From the NCBI RefSeq assembly GCF_003994235.2, contig NZ_RYFG02000121.1:186001-250000 (forward strand): 64,000 nucleotides of DNA, read 5' to 3'. The position numbers were made by a program, and so were the translations under genes. Shown here piece by piece: positions 30,886-40,423 of this stretch (position 1 is its first letter; every line of letters starts with the position of its first letter). Below the pieces are notes generated by a model. It did no database searches. It was given only the letters and a program-made list of their open reading frames with translations, and had not been told where the DNA came from. Source of the stretch: Candidatus Methylobacter oryzae (GTDB lineage: Bacteria; Pseudomonadota; Gammaproteobacteria; Methylococcales; Methylomonadaceae).

Positions 30886-31230
30886 ATGATCAGCGACACC
30901 CAGAAAATACAAATTGCCAAGCGTTTTGCAAATCTACATCAAACGCCATTTGCGGCATGGACGCCCGATCAGGATTATCAGTCGGAGGATGAACGCTATT
31001 TGGCTGTTTATGACAATCTTATTCATGGAGTTTATGGCGATTGCTATGGGGTTAACGCCGAGTATGATGAGGATGATAACCTGATACAAGAAGCTACCGA
31101 ATTTGAAGTAGCTGTTGAAGGATTTGAATCGAAAGCAGCAAAGCCTGAAATATTCTTTTTTGAAATCAGTAGAGAATTGACAGGGATTAGTAAGTTTATT
31201 GAAGATCATGGCAGGCATGGCGATTGGTAG
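30886..31230 (+). CDS. Hypothetical acidic protein (114 aa)
   Basis: I do not recognise the family. It is a soluble, acidic protein (many Asp/Glu in residues 25-85) without signal peptide or membrane segment. Residues 1-35 (QIAKRFANLHQTPF) are likely helical and the segment PEIFFFEISRELTGISKF may form a core. The ribosome-binding site is weak. Codon use resembles the neighbours. It is flanked by the pnp terminator and the convergent zapE. Confidence 0.6.
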   Translation: MISDTQKIQIAKRFANLHQTPFAAWTPDQDYQSEDERYLAVYDNLIHGVYGDCYGVNAEYDEDDNLIQEATEFEVAVEGFESKAAKPEIFFFEISRELTGISKFIEDHGRHGDW

Positions 31231-31303
31231 TTCAGGGCTAACAGAATAATGAACCGGCGTTAAAGTCGATACTCAATATAGACGGAATTCTTTTCCGTCT
31301 TAC

Positions 31304-32461
31304 TCAATCCCCAATATGTTCAATACGTAGATAATTCTCCGATTGCATATCGATCAATCTTGATACTGTGCGTTCAAATTCAAACGAGCCTTCGCCGTTA
31401 GTATAAAGTTCCTGGGCAGGGACTTCAGCTGTACAGATCAGTTTTACTTTATGCTCGTATAACGCATCAATCAGAGTGACAAAGCGCTTCGCTTCGTTGC
31501 ATTTTTCGTTGGTTAGTTTGGGAATGCCGGACAGGATAAGAATGTCGAACTGTTTGCCGATTTCCAAGTAATCGGCAGGTCCCAGAGCTTGCAGGCAGAG
31601 TTCTTCGAAAGAGCTGAGGGCAATATTGCCATGCACGCTTGTCAGCGTCACCTTCCTGCCCAAAACCTCTACAACGCCCGGTTTCAGCGGGGCAATGTTT
31701 GTCAGTTCGTTATAACTTTGTTGTATGAAGCTGGCCGCTTGTTCATCAAGCGGAAAATAATAAGTTGTCTTTAGCGCGTGTAAATGGCTGAGTCGGTAAT
31801 CCCGGTCCGTAGCCAATTCTATCACAGCGGCTTTTTGTTGCAGGAGCCGTACAAAGGGCAGGAATAGGTCTCTTTGCAGACCGTCGTGATACAGCTCGTT
31901 GGGATGGCAGTTGGAGGTCATTACGGCAACAATGCCTAAGTCGAACAGCCGGTTAAATAAGCGCATCAGAATCATTGCGTCGGCGATGTCCGTGACATGG
32001 AACTCGTCGAAGCAAAGCAGTTGCTCCGATGCCCTGATATGTTGTGCCAGCGCGGCAATCGCATCGCTGTTGTGCCGTTTGCGCCATTGGTGGACGAAGT
32101 CGTGGACTTCGAGCATGAACGCATGGAAATGCACCCGGCGCTTTTCGCGGATAGGGCAGGCTTCGTAAAACAAGTCCATCAGCATCGACTTGCCGCGGCC
32201 GACGTCGCCGAAGATGTACAGGCTTTGGCAATCGGCCGGTTTGGGGTGGATCAGTTTGCGGAGGGAGGATTTTTGTTGGTATGCGGCGTTTTCCAGAAGA
32301 TTGTCGAGCAGGGCTTGCAGGTGATGCAGGGCTTTGATTTGCTCGGGTTCGGATTGGATGCGGCCTTGCGCCACGAGGGTGCGGTATTGCTGTTCGAGCG
32401 CGCTTAGCGGAGGCTGGTATTGTTCAATAAGAGGCCGCTGGAGAAGCTTTTTGAAGAGCAT
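31304..32461 (-). CDS. zapE: Cell division protein ZapE (AFG1-like ATPase)
   Basis: 385 residues, near the E. coli length (375). The P-loop GDVGRGKS is at 85-92, with CFDEFHVTDIADAM as Walker B and VMTSNCHPNELY as sensor. ZapE is a Z-ring-associated ATPase that affects division under low oxygen or heat. The gene stands alone, converging on the hypothetical gene. Confidence 0.94.
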   Translation of the reverse strand: MLFKKLLQRPLIEQYQPPLSALEQQYRTLVAQGRIQSEPEQIKALHHLQALLDNLLENAAYQQKSSLRKLIHPKPADCQSLYIFGDVGRGKSMLMDLFYEACPIREKRRVHFHAFMLEVHDFVHQWRKRHNSDAIAALAQHIRASEQLLCFDEFHVTDIADAMILMRLFNRLFDLGIVAVMTSNCHPNELYHDGLQRDLFLPFVRLLQQKAAVIELATDRDYRLSHLHALKTTYYFPLDEQAASFIQQSYNELTNIAPLKPGVVEVLGRKVTLTSVHGNIALSSFEELCLQALGPADYLEIGKQFDILILSGIPKLTNEKCNEAKRFVTLIDALYEHKVKLICTAEVPAQELYTNGEGSFEFERTVSRLIDMQSENYLRIEHIGD

Positions 32462-32846
32462 AAACTAGGTGTTACCTCGTTCCCACACGCTGTATAGGAA
32501 TGCAATTAAGGAATAAGGCGTTCCCACGCAGTGCGCTTGCTTTATACATCAAACGTATTTCAGAGTTGTCATATTGGTATGAGAAAAACAGTTGCACAAG
32601 TTACAGATAGCGCCGCCAATTAGACCTTCCAGGTTTGTAAAACCTGGAAGGTCTGTTTATCGGATTATTTCCCGTCTAATGCCAGGCCGGAGATTGCTAA
32701 AATGGCGATAGTTCACAAATACTTGCGTGTGAAGACAAGCGCAATGCGAGAGAACGAGGCAAAAAGCCAGGTAAGAAAAACTGTCTGACGCCGGCTCAAT
32801 CCGTACTATACCTCAGCGCCTATCACGAATAACTCCGTACCTTAAC
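32462..32846. other. Intergenic region between zapE and acnB with composite repeat
   Basis: A 385-bp gap. It contains a copy of the composite palindromic element (32617-32758, listed separately) and, next to zapE, a stretch with TTCCCACGC-type words shared with other intergenic repeats of this window. No gene is seen. It would hold the zapE promoter and the acnB terminator. Confidence 0.5.
32617..32758. repeat. Composite palindromic element, copy A
   Basis: A hairpin at 32622-32654 (AGACCTTCCAGGT facing ACCTGGAAGGTCT), a middle segment with GTCTAATGCCAG, and the tail GCGTGTGAAGACAAGCG ending in GAGAGAACGA. The same arrangement recurs upstream of acnB, in the Tad locus and near dapA. Confidence 0.75.
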
Positions 32847-35432
32847 CTAGCCCACAGCCCCGGCTTTTTTCCTGTAGTTATCCATCCGGTCGAAGTTCAA
32901 ATAACGATAGGTATCTCCGGCCGTTTCGTTGATTTGATTCGCGTATTGCATGTATTCGTCAACAGTCGGAATCTTACCCAGCAGAGAACATACCGCCGCC
33001 AGTTCGGCCGATGCCAAAAATACATTCGCTCCATTGCCAAGACGGTTCGGGAAGTTCCGCGTTGACGTCGAAACCACGGTCGAATTCTCGGCGACGCGGG
33101 CCTGGTTGCCCATGCACAGCGAACAGCCCGGCATTTCGGTGCGCGCGCCGACTTTTCCGAACGTGCTGTAATAGCCTTCCTCGGTCAATTGGCTTTGGTC
33201 CATTTTGGTCGGCGGCGCGACCCACAAGCGGGTCGGCAGTTCGCCTGTTTGTTTTTCCAGCAATTTGCCGGCGGCGCGGAAATGGCCGATGTTGGTCATG
33301 CACGAGCCCAGAAACACTTCGTCGATTTTGGTGCCGGCGACTTCGGACAACGGCTTGACGTCGTCCGGATCGTTAGGGCAGGCCAGCAACGGTTCCTTGA
33401 TTTCGTTCATGTCGATTTCGATGATTTCATGGTATTCCGCATCGGCATCCGGCTCCAACAAGACCGGGTTGGCCAGCCATTCTTCCATCGCTTTGATCCG
33501 GCGTTCCAGCGTGCGCGCATCGCCGTAGCCTTCGGCGATCATCCATTTCAGCAGCGTGATGTTGGAGTTCAAATACTCGCGGATCGGCGTTTCGTTCAGG
33601 CGCACCGTGCAGCCGCCGGCGGAACGCTCGGCCGACGCGTCGGACAATTCGAACGCCTGCTCCACTTTTAAGTCCGGCAAACCTTCGATTTCCAGGATGC
33701 GGCCGGAGAACACGTTCTTCTTGCCTTGTTTTTCGACTGTCAGCAGGCCGCGTTGAATCGCCGCATACGGAATCGCGTTGACCAGGTCGCGCAACGTAAT
33801 GCCCGGCTGCATTTGGCCTTTAAAGCGGACCAAGACCGATTCCGGCATGTCCAGCGGCATCACGCCGGTGGCCGCGGCGAACGCGACCAGGCCGGAGCCG
33901 GCCGGGAACGAAATGCCAATCGGGAAGCGGGTATGCGAATCGCCGCCGGTGCCGACGGTATCCGGCAGCAGCATCCGGTTCAGCCAGGAATGTATGATGC
34001 CGTCGCCGGGACGTAGCGACACGCCGCCGCGGTTCATGATGAAATCCGGCAATGTATGTTGCATTTTGACGTCGACCGGTTTCGGGTAAGCCGCGGTATG
34101 GCAGAACGATTGCATCACTAGGTCGGCCGAAAAACCGAGACAAGCCAGGTCTTTCAGTTCGTCGCGGGTCATGGGGCCGGTGGTGTCCTGCGAGCCGACC
34201 GTGGTCATGCGCGGTTCGCAATAAGTGTTCGGGCGGACGCCGGCTACGCCGCAGGCTTTGCCGACCATTTTTTGCGCCAGCGTGAAACCTTTGCCGCTGT
34301 CTTCGGCCGCGACCGGGCGGACGAAGACGTTGGACGGCTCCAAGCCCAGCGTTTTACGGGCGCGGTCGGTCAAACCGCGGCCGATGATTAATGGGATACG
34401 GCCGCCGGCGCGGACTTCGTCCAGCAACACGTCGGTTTTCAGTTCGAATTTGCAGACCAGCTCGCCGCTATCCACTTCGCCAAGCTCAGGACAGGCGTGG
34501 CGTTTGACTTCGCCGGCGTACGGATAGATGTCGATCACGTCGCCCATCGCTATGTTGGTCACGTCGCATTCGAACGGCAGCGCGCCGGAGTCTTCCATCG
34601 TGTTGAAAAAGATCGGCGCGATTTTGCCGCCGATGCAAACGCCGCCTTCGCGTTTGTTCGGGATATGCGGAATGTCGTTGCCCATGTACCACAGCACCGA
34701 GTTGGTCGCCGATTTGCGCGACGAGCCGGTGCCGACGACGTCGCCGACATAGGCGACCGGGAAACCTTTTTGTTTCAATTCGGCGATTTGCTGCTCGGCG
34801 TTGGTGATGCCCTCGCGCGGCATTTTTAGCATCGCTTTGGCGTGCAGCGGAATATCGGGGCGCGACCAGGCGTCGGGGGCTGGAGACAAATCGTCGGTAT
34901 TGGTTTCGCCGGAGACTTTGAATACGGTGACGGTCAGTTTTTCGGGCACTTTCGGTTTGCCGGTGAACCATTCGGCGTCGGCCCAGGACTGGATCACTTG
35001 TTTGGCGTATGGGTTGTCGGCTTCGGCTTTTTCCTGCACGTCGTGGAACGCATCGAAAATTAATAAGGTGTGGGACAGTGCTTTGGCCGCAATCGGCGCC
35101 ATCGCTTCGTTGTCGAGCAGATCGATCAACGGCGCGATGTTATAGCCGCCGAGCATCGTGCCGAGTAGTTCGGTCGCACGGGCGGCAGTCAGAATCGGCG
35201 AGCCGGCTTCGCCTTTGGCGATCGCCGCCAGGAACCCGGCTTTGACATAAGCGGCTTCGTCGACGCCGGCAGGAACGCGGTTGGCAAGCAGGTCGAGAAT
35301 GAATTCTTCCTCGCCGGCGGGCGGTTGTTTGACCAGTTCGACCAAGGCGGCGACTTGTTCCGCATCGAGCGGTTTAGGAACGATGCCTTCGGCGGCGCGT
35401 TCTGCTACGTGTTTACGGTATTGTTCTAGCAT
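32847..35432 (-). CDS. acnB: Aconitate hydratase B
   Basis: 861 residues from ATG 35432, which matches the conserved start [16 protein letters not shown] of AcnB and has an AGGAA ribosome-binding site. The frame stays open upstream only by running through a repeat. AcnB interconverts citrate and isocitrate, and in some species 2-methyl-cis-aconitate. The [4Fe-4S] ligands are in place: the [10 protein letters not shown] cysteine and Cys770 and Cys773 (CSLCMG). It neighbours two isocitrate dehydrogenases, forming a TCA block. Confidence 0.97.
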   Translation of the reverse strand: MLEQYRKHVAERAAEGIVPKPLDAEQVAALVELVKQPPAGEEEFILDLLANRVPAGVDEAAYVKAGFLAAIAKGEAGSPILTAARATELLGTMLGGYNIAPLIDLLDNEAMAPIAAKALSHTLLIFDAFHDVQEKAEADNPYAKQVIQSWADAEWFTGKPKVPEKLTVTVFKVSGETNTDDLSPAPDAWSRPDIPLHAKAMLKMPREGITNAEQQIAELKQKGFPVAYVGDVVGTGSSRKSATNSVLWYMGNDIPHIPNKREGGVCIGGKIAPIFFNTMEDSGALPFECDVTNIAMGDVIDIYPYAGEVKRHACPELGEVDSGELVCKFELKTDVLLDEVRAGGRIPLIIGRGLTDRARKTLGLEPSNVFVRPVAAEDSGKGFTLAQKMVGKACGVAGVRPNTYCEPRMTTVGSQDTTGPMTRDELKDLACLGFSADLVMQSFCHTAAYPKPVDVKMQHTLPDFIMNRGGVSLRPGDGIIHSWLNRMLLPDTVGTGGDSHTRFPIGISFPAGSGLVAFAAATGVMPLDMPESVLVRFKGQMQPGITLRDLVNAIPYAAIQRGLLTVEKQGKKNVFSGRILEIEGLPDLKVEQAFELSDASAERSAGGCTVRLNETPIREYLNSNITLLKWMIAEGYGDARTLERRIKAMEEWLANPVLLEPDADAEYHEIIEIDMNEIKEPLLACPNDPDDVKPLSEVAGTKIDEVFLGSCMTNIGHFRAAGKLLEKQTGELPTRLWVAPPTKMDQSQLTEEGYYSTFGKVGARTEMPGCSLCMGNQARVAENSTVVSTSTRNFPNRLGNGANVFLASAELAAVCSLLGKIPTVDEYMQYANQINETAGDTYRYLNFDRMDNYRKKAGAVG

Positions 35433-35735
35433 GGGGAAATTCCTGGAAGAGGGTTTAAAACGTTTAATCGCTCCCGCGCTTCGGCGTGGGAATGCAATAG
35501 GCGATGCTCCAGCGTCGTATTTAATAGCAGTGTTGGACGCTGGAGTGTGTTCCCACGGAGGCTGCTTGTCGTTACCTGTCACTCTGTTGAGCGTTGCGCG
35601 AGTTAGACCTTCCAGGTTTTTAAAGCCTGGAAGGTCTGCTATCCGCATGTTTCCCACCTAACGCAGGTAAGGACGGACATCTCGCGAAATATTTGTGTAT
35701 AACGACAAGCGAGGCGCGCGAGAACGATGTGCGGT
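35433..35735. other. Intergenic region between acnB and the NAD-type isocitrate dehydrogenase
   Basis: About 300 bp. It is mostly repeat DNA: copy B of the composite element at 35600-35727 and upstream words such as GCGTGGGAATGCA and GACGCTGGAGTG that form further small palindromes. The acnB promoter must lie in or beyond this repeat DNA. No gene seen. Confidence 0.5.
35600..35727. repeat. Composite palindromic element, copy B
   Basis: A hairpin at 35605-35637, then CCTAACGCAGGTAAGG, then the tail TTGTGTATAACGACAAGCG ending in GAGAACGA. Best-preserved full copy. Confidence 0.8.
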
Positions 35736-36749
35736 TTATTTCATCGCCTCAACAATCGCATTACCCATTTCAACGGTTCCGCAGTTTGACTTCGGATTCA
35801 AATCCGGAGTAACAAACTTACCTTCGTTAACCACTTTTTCAACCGCCGTTTTGATTTTAATGGCCGCTTCGTGTTCGCCAAGATGCTCCAGCATCATCAC
35901 GCCGGCCATGATCACCGCAGTTGGGTTAGCCAGGTTTTTGCCGGCAATGTCCGGGGCGCTGCCGTGTACGGCTTCGAATAACGCCGCGTCGTTGCCGATA
36001 TTCGCGCCGGGAATCAAGCCCAGTCCGCCTACCAGACCGGCCGTCAAGTCGGATAGGATGTCGCCGAACATATTCGTACAAACAATCACGTCGAACTGCG
36101 ACGGGTCCATGACCATGTGCATGCAGGCCGCATCGATGATTTTTTCGTCGAATTGAACGTCGGGATAACGTGCCGCGGTTTCTCGGGCAACATCCAGGAA
36201 CAGCCCTTGCGTGAATTTCAGGATGTTGGCTTTATGGCAAACGGTGACTTTTTTACGATTATTTTCTTGCGCGTATTTAAAAGCATAATCGATCACGCGT
36301 TGCGAACCGGTTTTGGTCACCACGGCCAGACTTTCGGCGATGTCTTTTTTAGGGGTTAAATAATGTTCAAGCCCTGCGTAAAGACCTTCGGTATTTTCCC
36401 TGACAATCACAATGTCGACATCGTCATAGCGGGTTGTTACGCCGGGCCAGCTTTTGGCTGGACGGACGTTCGCGTACAGTTCGTATTTTTGGCGCAATGC
36501 TACATTAATACTTCTAAACCCGTTACCGCCGACAACGGTCGTTAACGGGCCTTTAAATGCCAGGCGGGTTCTGTCTATCGATGCCATGGTTTCATCCGGC
36601 AGCGGCGTGCCGAATTGTTCAAAAGCAGCCAAGCCGGCAAAAGCTTCTTCCCATTGGATTTTTACGCCGGACGCGTCAATAATTTTAACAGCTTCATCCA
36701 TTATCGATGGGCCAATTCCATCACCTTTTATCAACGTAACTGCGTGCAT
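35736..36749 (-). CDS. Isocitrate dehydrogenase, predicted NAD-dependent
   Basis: 337 residues, the short homodimeric type of the isocitrate/isopropylmalate dehydrogenase family. The substrate motif is GGNGFRSINVALRQ (Ser80 takes the place of the phospho-site serine), and the metal-binding Asp residues appear in MFGDILSD. The cofactor-specificity positions are Asp267-Ile268 (HGSAPDIAG), the classic NAD signature. It oxidises isocitrate to 2-oxoglutarate and CO2. Homoisocitrate or isopropylmalate activity is less likely given the SINVALRQ loop. It is divergently transcribed from the NADP-type gene at 36932. Confidence 0.9.
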   Translation of the reverse strand: MHAVTLIKGDGIGPSIMDEAVKIIDASGVKIQWEEAFAGLAAFEQFGTPLPDETMASIDRTRLAFKGPLTTVVGGNGFRSINVALRQKYELYANVRPAKSWPGVTTRYDDVDIVIVRENTEGLYAGLEHYLTPKKDIAESLAVVTKTGSQRVIDYAFKYAQENNRKKVTVCHKANILKFTQGLFLDVARETAARYPDVQFDEKIIDAACMHMVMDPSQFDVIVCTNMFGDILSDLTAGLVGGLGLIPGANIGNDAALFEAVHGSAPDIAGKNLANPTAVIMAGVMMLEHLGEHEAAIKIKTAVEKVVNEGKFVTPDLNPKSNCGTVEMGNAIVEAMK

Positions 36750-36931
36750 TCATTTCTCCAAGTTTAAAAAAACAGATTAACCGGTGAATTATAGTGCTTT
36801 AGGCCGGTATTTATCCAGTTACAGTGGCAAATCGCCAGCCTTTTGTTATGATGCGTTAAGTCCCGCAGAGGCGTTTTAAACGACGTCGCTACCTTAAACA
36901 ACATTGCTCAATATCATTTGAAGGAGTTGTT

Positions 36932-38230
36932 ATGGCTAGTCTCACACTCAACCCACCTGCAAACGGCAGCGCTATTACGATGCGGAACGGCAAGCTCGCC
37001 GTGCCGGATAACCCTATTATTCCTTATATTGAAGGCGACGGTACCGGCCCGGATATCTGGCGTGCTACCGTTCGTGTCTTGGATGCGGCTGTTGACAGCG
37101 CCTATTCCGGGCAAAAGAAAATTCACTGGATGGAAGTGTACGCAGGGGAAAAAGCCCACCGCTTGTTCAATACTTGGTTGCCCGATGAAACCGTCGAGGC
37201 TTGCAAGAATTACCTGGTGTCGATTAAAGGGCCGTTAACGACGCCGGTAGGGGGAGGGATCAGGTCTTTGAATGTGGCTTTGCGTCAATTGCTGGATATG
37301 TATGTCTGTTTGCGGCCGGTCAGGTGGTTTCAGGGCGTACCGTCGCCGGTAAAGAATCCCGGCGCCGTCGACATGGCGATTTTCCGGGAGAATACGGAAG
37401 ATATTTATGCCGGTATCGAATTCGAGCAAGGCAGCGACGAGGCAAAGGTTTTTTTAAACTTGTTAAAAGAGCATTTCCCGAAACAATACGAAAAAATCCG
37501 CTTCCCTGAATCGTCCGGCATCGGCGTCAAACCGGTGTCGCAGCAAGGCACGGAACGCCTGATCCGTGCGGCTATCGACTATGCGATTGCGAATAAACGC
37601 AAGTCGCTGACGATAGTGCATAAGGGCAATATTATGAAATATACCGAAGGGGCGTTTCGTAAATGGGCCTATGATTTAGTCGAGCGGGAATATACGGAAC
37701 ATATCTATACCTGGGAGCATTGGGAGAAAACACGTGCCGAGTTCGGCGTAGAGGCTGCGAATAAGGTCCAGGCCGAAGCGCTGGCGACAGGGCGCATCTT
37801 GGTTAAGGACTCAATCGCCGATATTACCTTGCAGCAAGTTTTGACCCGGCCTGAAGACTTTGACGTAATCGCGACGTTGAATTTGAACGGCGATTATTTA
37901 TCCGATGCGCTGGCCGCGCAAGTCGGCGGCATCGGCATTGCTCCCGGCGGCAATATCAATTATCAAACCGGCACGGCTGTTTTCGAAGCCACGCATGGCA
38001 CGGCCCCGAAATACGCCGATCAGGATAAAGTTAATCCCGGTTCGTTGATCCTGTCCGGTGAAATGATGTTGCGTTATATGGGCTGGACCGAAGCCGCCGA
38101 TGCGATCATTAAAGCAATGGATGCGGCCGTCTCCAGTAAACGGGTGACTTACGATTTTGCCCGGTTGATGGAGGGCGCGACGGAAGTTAAATGTAGCGAA
38201 TTTGCCGATGTATTGATTGGAAATTTGTAA
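36932..38230 (+). CDS. icd: Isocitrate dehydrogenase, NADP-dependent
   Basis: 432 residues, E. coli Icd type. The substrate loop [13 protein letters not shown] includes Ser112, equivalent to the Ser113 phosphorylated by AceK in E. coli. The NADP signature is Lys361-Tyr362 (HGTAPKYAD), in contrast to the Asp-Ile of the neighbour. An AAGGAG ribosome-binding site precedes ATG 36932. The 182-bp space to the divergent NAD-type gene must hold both promoters. Confidence 0.97.
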   Translation: MASLTLNPPANGSAITMRNGKLAVPDNPIIPYIEGDGTGPDIWRATVRVLDAAVDSAYSGQKKIHWMEVYAGEKAHRLFNTWLPDETVEACKNYLVSIKGPLTTPVGGGIRSLNVALRQLLDMYVCLRPVRWFQGVPSPVKNPGAVDMAIFRENTEDIYAGIEFEQGSDEAKVFLNLLKEHFPKQYEKIRFPESSGIGVKPVSQQGTERLIRAAIDYAIANKRKSLTIVHKGNIMKYTEGAFRKWAYDLVEREYTEHIYTWEHWEKTRAEFGVEAANKVQAEALATGRILVKDSIADITLQQVLTRPEDFDVIATLNLNGDYLSDALAAQVGGIGIAPGGNINYQTGTAVFEATHGTAPKYADQDKVNPGSLILSGEMMLRYMGWTEAADAIIKAMDAAVSSKRVTYDFARLMEGATEVKCSEFADVLIGNL

Positions 38231-38280
38231 CTGTTCAGCCACGGATTGGCACAGAGGCACACAGGCGTAAAGTTAGATAA

Positions 38281-38329
38281 AAGGTGAAAGCTCGTGTCGA
38301 CGCCAGTTTAGTCCTGCGTCTTTCACCTT
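38281..38329. terminator. Hairpin downstream of icd
   Basis: A 10-bp perfect outer stem AAGGTGAAAG/CTTTCACCTT (38281-38290 with 38320-38329) with further pairing inside (GACGC/GCGTC). No long T-tract follows, so the terminator call is moderate. Confidence 0.5.
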
Positions 38330-38413
38330 ATCCGTTTAATCCATTGCTGAAGTTACGAAAATTTAAAGCTTAGGTAGTGCTACGAATAGATGGTACTGGG
38401 CTTTTGATTTTAT

Positions 38414-38452
38414 CATTGAGAACAGTTGGACTTTACCAACTTGTTCTCAATG
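38414..38452. repeat. Inverted repeat before the PilZ-like gene
   Basis: CATTGAGAACAGTTGG faces CCAACTTGTTCTCAATG with one bulged base and a short loop. It lies about 55 bp upstream of the PilZ-like gene, so it may be a regulatory hairpin or operator. No T-tract is present. Confidence 0.55.
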
Positions 38453-38504
38453 GATTAATGATCGAAAGAATCGGGACAAATCAAACGCATCCGGAGCAGG
38501 CGCT

Positions 38505-38948
38505 ATGACGGCACGACAACAAGTACGTTACGAAAGGGATGATATCAGTGCCGTTCTTAAAAAGACGTCTGTTTTCTTGAATAAGGAACAACCGGTAAAA
38601 ATCCTTAACATCAGTAAACAAGGGATTGCGATTTGCAGTAACCAGATGTTAAAGAAAAATCATCATCTCAAAATAAAGCTTTGTTTTATCAAAGGCGATA
38701 GTTTTTGCCTTGAAGGGCAAGTTATACATTCGTTTGCTAAACCAAGTTATTCGGAGAATGACGAGTTTATAGAATTGCTTTTTGAAGGATCTACCATACC
38801 TATCGCGTTGCCTTTTAAATACGGCATCCATTTTAAACAGCATTATCCCCAGTTCAGGGATTATTTGATTGAATCCGGTTGCAAGAACGGCTTTGAAGTT
38901 CAACGCCAAGGATTCTATCAACGGCAAAACCGTTTTAGACAATTCTGA
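38505..38948 (+). CDS. PilZ-like domain protein
   Basis: 147 residues. An N-terminal arginine-rich stretch (RYERDD, about residues 8-13) is followed by beta-rich sequence and the KILNISKQGIAI segment, which takes the place of the D/NxSxxG motif of PilZ domains. PilZ proteins bind cyclic di-GMP, but the RxxxR part is not canonical here, so ligand binding is uncertain. It could serve as an effector for the c-di-GMP enzymes at 3.4-9.8 kb. An upstream inverted repeat may regulate it. Confidence 0.65.
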   Translation: MTARQQVRYERDDISAVLKKTSVFLNKEQPVKILNISKQGIAICSNQMLKKNHHLKIKLCFIKGDSFCLEGQVIHSFAKPSYSENDEFIELLFEGSTIPIALPFKYGIHFKQHYPQFRDYLIESGCKNGFEVQRQGFYQRQNRFRQF

Positions 38949-38954
38949 TACGGA

Positions 38955-39335
38955 TCACTTCTTAGTGTTCATCAGGCTTTTCAGGTCCGCGAACGGGTTG
39001 TGCGTGGCCGCCGGTGAGCTGGATTTGCCGGTTGACGAATCGCCAAAGCGCATCTCTTCATACCTTGAATGCTCGTTATCATGGCAATAAAGACACAATA
39101 ATTCCCAGTTGCTGCCGTCGGACGGGTTATCGTCATGGTTATGGTTCTTATGATGAACGGTCAATTCCGACAGGTTTTTATGATCGAATTCGCGAGCGCA
39201 ACGGCCGCATACCCAGGGATATAACTTTAGAGCCTGGCCGCGATAGGACTGCTCCCTGAGTTCCTGGTTGCGCCGCGCATCGGTTACGATTTGATCCAGC
39301 TTGCTTTTATCGGGTTGAGTTTTTTTGATGGTCAT
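38955..39335 (-). CDS. yajD: HNH nuclease family protein YajD
   Basis: 126 residues. The HNH fold is clear: YPWVCGRCAREF (first CxxC), ELTVHHKNHNHDDNP (catalytic His region) and NWELLCLYCHDNEH (second CxxC plus H). The C-terminal NPFADLKSLMN matches E. coli YajD closely. The physiological substrate of YajD is not known to me. It converges on the PilZ-like gene with a 6-bp gap. Confidence 0.92.
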   Translation of the reverse strand: MTIKKTQPDKSKLDQIVTDARRNQELREQSYRGQALKLYPWVCGRCAREFDHKNLSELTVHHKNHNHDDNPSDGSNWELLCLYCHDNEHSRYEEMRFGDSSTGKSSSPAATHNPFADLKSLMNTKK

Positions 39336-39516
39336 AAAAATATCTTCTGTGTAGTTTACGGCTTAGCCGTGTCAAGTCTGTTTAATTAAATTCTAACAGA
39401 AAAATATTAAAGGATAGAGACCTGCGTTGGCTGATGGGGGGGGAAAAATTAGTAAGTAATGTCAGCCTAAAAATTTTATACTTAAAAAATAATCAATAAA
39501 CGTTTTAAGGTGATAC

Positions 39517-40260
39517 GTGGGTAGACGAACATTTACAAACCGGCTGATAGTCCTCGATACCGAAACGACCGGGTTAAATCCGCAGGAAGGACATAGAATC
39601 ATTGAGATAGGCTGCGTGGAGGTGGTTAACCGCCGTCTGACGGGCAAGCATTTTCACGTTTATATTAATCCCGAGCGGATAATCGATGCCGGAGCTATTG
39701 AGGTTCACGGCATTACCAATGAGTTTTTGCAAGATAAACCGCGCTTTGCCGATGTCGTTGAAGACTTTCTTGCATTTATCCGGGACGCCGAGCTGGTTAT
39801 TCACAATGCGCCGTTTGACGTCGGCTTTATTAACTATGAATTTTCGCGCCTCGATAATGGAGCCGGCGACGTCACTGACTACTGCAAAGTATTCGATACG
39901 CTGACTTACGCCAGGAAGAAGCATCCCGGACAGCGTAATAGCCTGGATGCGCTGTGTAAACGTTACGGGATCGATAACAGTCATCGGGATTTGCACGGCG
40001 CGTTGCTGGATGCCGAGATTCTGGCCGATGTATTTTTATTGATGACCGGCGGGCAATCTTCATTGCTGGATGATGAAGTGCAAAAAAAGCCGGAAGAGCT
40101 GGCAGTGAGCAAGGAAATTAAATATTTGTCGACGGACCGCCCGGCGTTAAAAATCATCCGCTGTACGGAACAGGAATTAGACGAGCATCAAGAGCGCTTG
40201 GAGGCTATTGAAAAGGCCAGCGGGGGATGTCTTTGGAACAAATTGGATGTCGTTAATTAA
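39517..40260 (+). CDS. dnaQ: DNA polymerase III epsilon subunit
   Basis: 247 residues from GTG 39517. DEDDh exonuclease motifs: Asp14 and Glu16 (LDTETTGL), NAPFDVGFI and HRDLHGALLDAEILADV. The C-terminal 60 residues bind the polymerase alpha subunit. It is the proofreading 3'-5' exonuclease of the replicase. Here it is not next to rnhA. The 180-bp region before it contains a run of eight Gs (39435-39443 region). Confidence 0.95.
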   Translation: MGRRTFTNRLIVLDTETTGLNPQEGHRIIEIGCVEVVNRRLTGKHFHVYINPERIIDAGAIEVHGITNEFLQDKPRFADVVEDFLAFIRDAELVIHNAPFDVGFINYEFSRLDNGAGDVTDYCKVFDTLTYARKKHPGQRNSLDALCKRYGIDNSHRDLHGALLDAEILADVFLLMTGGQSSLLDDEVQKKPEELAVSKEIKYLSTDRPALKIIRCTEQELDEHQERLEAIEKASGGCLWNKLDVVN

Positions 40261-40339
40261 GAATCGGCGTTACGCACAGACATTGTTACTGCACGAATAT
40301 GCTTAACTCTCGGCTTAAATAGGAACAAGAAAAAAGCTC

Positions 40340-40411
40340 GTCCACGAAAACCACGAAAACCACGAGATAAATCAATTTGATATTTTTCGTGCTTTTTGTG
40401 TTTTTCGTGGA
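40340..40411. repeat. CACGAAA-type palindromic repeat, short form
   Basis: Left arm GTCCACGAAAACCACGAAAA (from 40340) and right arm TTTTTCGTGCTTTTTGTG continuing to 40411 are inverted copies. Same family as 1876-2096. It lies between convergent dnaQ and deaD, where it may terminate both. Confidence 0.75.
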
Positions 40412-40423
40412 TCAATCGCTTAA

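Noticed and set aside
33189-34971. Several long antisense frames in acnB (100-161 codons)
   Set aside because: Arise from the GC-biased third positions of acnB; no conserved domain or start signal.
35433-35657. In-frame N-terminal extension of acnB (75 residues)
   Set aside because: It is read through the composite repeat (giving a [10 protein letters not shown]-like peptide). ATG 35432 matches the conserved AcnB start and has a ribosome-binding site.
39435-39443. Poly-G run before dnaQ as a phase-variation switch
   Set aside because: Only eight Gs, well upstream of the start and outside recognised promoter elements; too weak to call.
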